Part shown: piece after piece, positions 4,294 to 5,349 of the stretch
Layout of the letters: the number at the start of each line of letters is the position of its first letter
How positions within the stretch are numbered: the stretch's first letter is position 1
Assembly: GCA_945947685.1 (NCBI GenBank)
Contig: CAMEYT010000039.1
Location: 1 to 5,349 of the forward strand
DNA from: an uncultured Bacillota bacterium
GTDB taxonomy: Bacteria; Bacillota; Clostridia; Christensenellales; UBA1242
Direction of reading: 5' to 3'
Length of the DNA stretch: 5,349 bases
The notes under the pieces: model-generated
Told to the model about the DNA's origin: nothing
The model's database searches: none
What the model saw: the letters and a program-made list of their open reading frames with translations, nothing else
Made by a program: the position numbers and the translations under genes

Positions 4294-5349
4294 TTATTCT
4301 TTTGCTCCACAACATTGTTTATATTTCTTGCCCGATCCACATGGACAAGGGTCATTTCTTCCGATTTCTTTTTCAGTATTTACAACTGTTTTTTGAACCT
4401 CAATTTTTTCTTTTTTTGGAGGATCGAAAAGGTCAGTTCTTCTGTTCGTTGGAGTAAAAGTTGGACGTTGAATTGGTTCTTCTCTCTTAACTTCAAAATT
4501 AATATTGAGCAGAATCATACAAGTCATTTCTCTTATTTTTCTAATCATTTCATCAAACATTGCATAACCGTCTTTCTTATATGCAATTACTGGGTCTTCA
4601 TTTCCGAATCCACGAGAGAAAATTTCATTCTTTAGAATTTGCATATCGTCAATATGATTTGTCCAATGGGAGTCAACGACTCTGAGCATTACAACTCTTT
4701 CAATTTTTTCAAAATCAACTTCCAAATTTTTAGCTTCAGCCATTTTCTCTGCATAGCGTTTATCCACAAGTTTGAGAATTTTTTCTTCAACATCGTGCAC
4801 ATCACAGCCTTCAACAAAATCTTCTGTAATTGTATTAGATTCTTTAGGAAGAAGTCCTTTCTCAAGTGCTGAGTTTAATGGTGCTAAATCCCATTCATAA
4901 TATGGCTTATCATCCGATATATGCTCCTCTACAATTCTCGCAACAACATCAGGGAACATATTCATAATCTGGTCATGAACTGGAAGTCCATCCAATACCT
5001 TATTTCTTTCTTCATAGATAACTGTTCTCTGTGTATTCATTACGTCGTCGAAACGCAAAACGGTCTTTCTGATTGAGAAATTCTGGATCTCTATTCTTTT
5101 TTGAGCTCCTGTAATCTGTTTAGAAAGAATTTTTAATTGAATTGGGGTTGTATCGTCCAATTTAAACATTATTGCTATTCTCTTAAGTCTATCCCCTCCG
5201 AATCTACGAAGTAAATCATCTTCAAGAGATAGGAAGAACACGCTTGATCCTGGGTCTCCTTGACGCCCTGCACGCCCTCTCAACTGATTGTCGATACGTC
5301 TCGATTCGTGTCTCTCTGTTCCGATTATATGAAGCCCTCCCAGTTTCTT
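4294..5349 (-). CDS. secA: Protein translocase ATPase SecA, C-terminal part (5' end outside the window)
   Basis: SecA is the ATPase that drives secretory preproteins through the SecYEG channel at the cytoplasmic membrane. The visible 351 residues start inside the second nucleotide-binding domain with [18 protein letters not shown] and the helicase motif [26 protein letters not shown] follows, then the helical scaffold [20 protein letters not shown] (about 97-116), the helical wing region, and DSHWTNH (about 226-232) with [17 protein letters not shown], equivalent to the family's RGYGQ.DPL.EYK.EG. The C-terminal linker ends in a SEC-C zinc motif, [13 protein letters not shown], with Cys335, Cys337, Cys346 and Cys347 of the visible part; this region binds SecB or the ribosome in other species. 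Roughly 500-550 N-terminal residues, including the Walker A and B motifs, lie to the right of the window. The frame is open to position 5349; a TTG at 5283 is internal and not a start. A terminator follows directly. Confidence 0.97.
   Translation of the reverse strand, partial: KKLGGLHIIGTERHESRRIDNQLRGRAGRQGDPGSSVFFLSLEDDLLRRFGGDRLKRIAIMFKLDDTTPIQLKILSKQITGAQKRIEIQNFSIRKTVLRFDDVMNTQRTVIYEERNKVLDGLPVHDQIMNMFPDVVARIVEEHISDDKPYYEWDLAPLNSALEKGLLPKESNTITEDFVEGCDVHDVEEKILKLVDKRYAEKMAEAKNLEVDFEKIERVVMLRVVDSHWTNHIDDMQILKNEIFSRGFGNEDPVIAYKKDGYAMFDEMIRKIREMTCMILLNINFEVKREEPIQRPTFTPTNRRTDLFDPPKKEKIEVQKTVVNTEKEIGRNDPCPCGSGKKYKQCCGAKE

Noticed and set aside
5281..5283. TTG at 5283 as the start of a 329-residue protein
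   Set aside because: The frame stays open to 5349 and reads [18 protein letters not shown], the expected SecA sequence; the TTG encodes the Leu of the helicase motif QLRGRAGRQ.
1..5349. CRISPR arrays, tRNA or rRNA genes, insertion sequences, attachment sites, defence systems
   Set aside because: No direct repeat arrays, cloverleaf sequences, transposase motifs or target-site duplications were seen; apart from the two unknown genes the content is housekeeping.

Overview
The window is AT-rich and every supported gene lies on the minus strand, so it is read here from right to left. The order rpsF-ssb-rpsR, the strong AGGAGG ribosome binding sites, the sigma-A-type promoters and the SEC-C-tailed SecA all suggest a low-GC Bacillota, most likely an uncultured or gut-type clostridial lineage. 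This is an inference from gene content; no taxonomic marker was searched.

Right end (4263-5349): the C-terminal part of secA, whose 5' end lies outside the window, followed a few bases later by a strong intrinsic terminator. Next (3493-4185) is a single-gene unit with its own TTGACA promoter, encoding an unrecognised 145-residue charged protein. It is followed by about 155 gene-free bases ending in another strong terminator; this stretch might hold a small RNA.

Centre (2084-3481): a compact operon with an excellent promoter (TTGCAA, 17 bp, TATAAT) and a 66-base structured leader. It encodes ribosomal protein S6, single-stranded DNA-binding protein, ribosomal protein S18 and, only 8 bases after S18, ribosomal protein L31. 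It ends at a 12-bp-stem terminator. S6 and S18 are neighbours in the 30S platform and the leader may be their feedback target. Adding rpmE as a fourth gene is the unusual point.

Left end (1-1831): after a gene-free, AT-rich gap, a TTGACT/TAAATT promoter drives an unrecognised 116-residue coiled-coil-like protein. The same unit continues into a membrane protein with a degenerate DUF1385 (YqhQ-like) domain. The last ~75 residues of that membrane protein are the helical N-terminal domain of PrmC, the release-factor glutamine methyltransferase. The catalytic PrmC domain follows in the -1 frame and runs off the left edge. Restoring one A at about 311-313 joins the two parts into one DUF1385-PrmC fusion. 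The locus is therefore a fusion gene that is either broken, mis-assembled, or expressed as two pieces through an ATGA stop/start overlap. This is the most interesting feature of the window.
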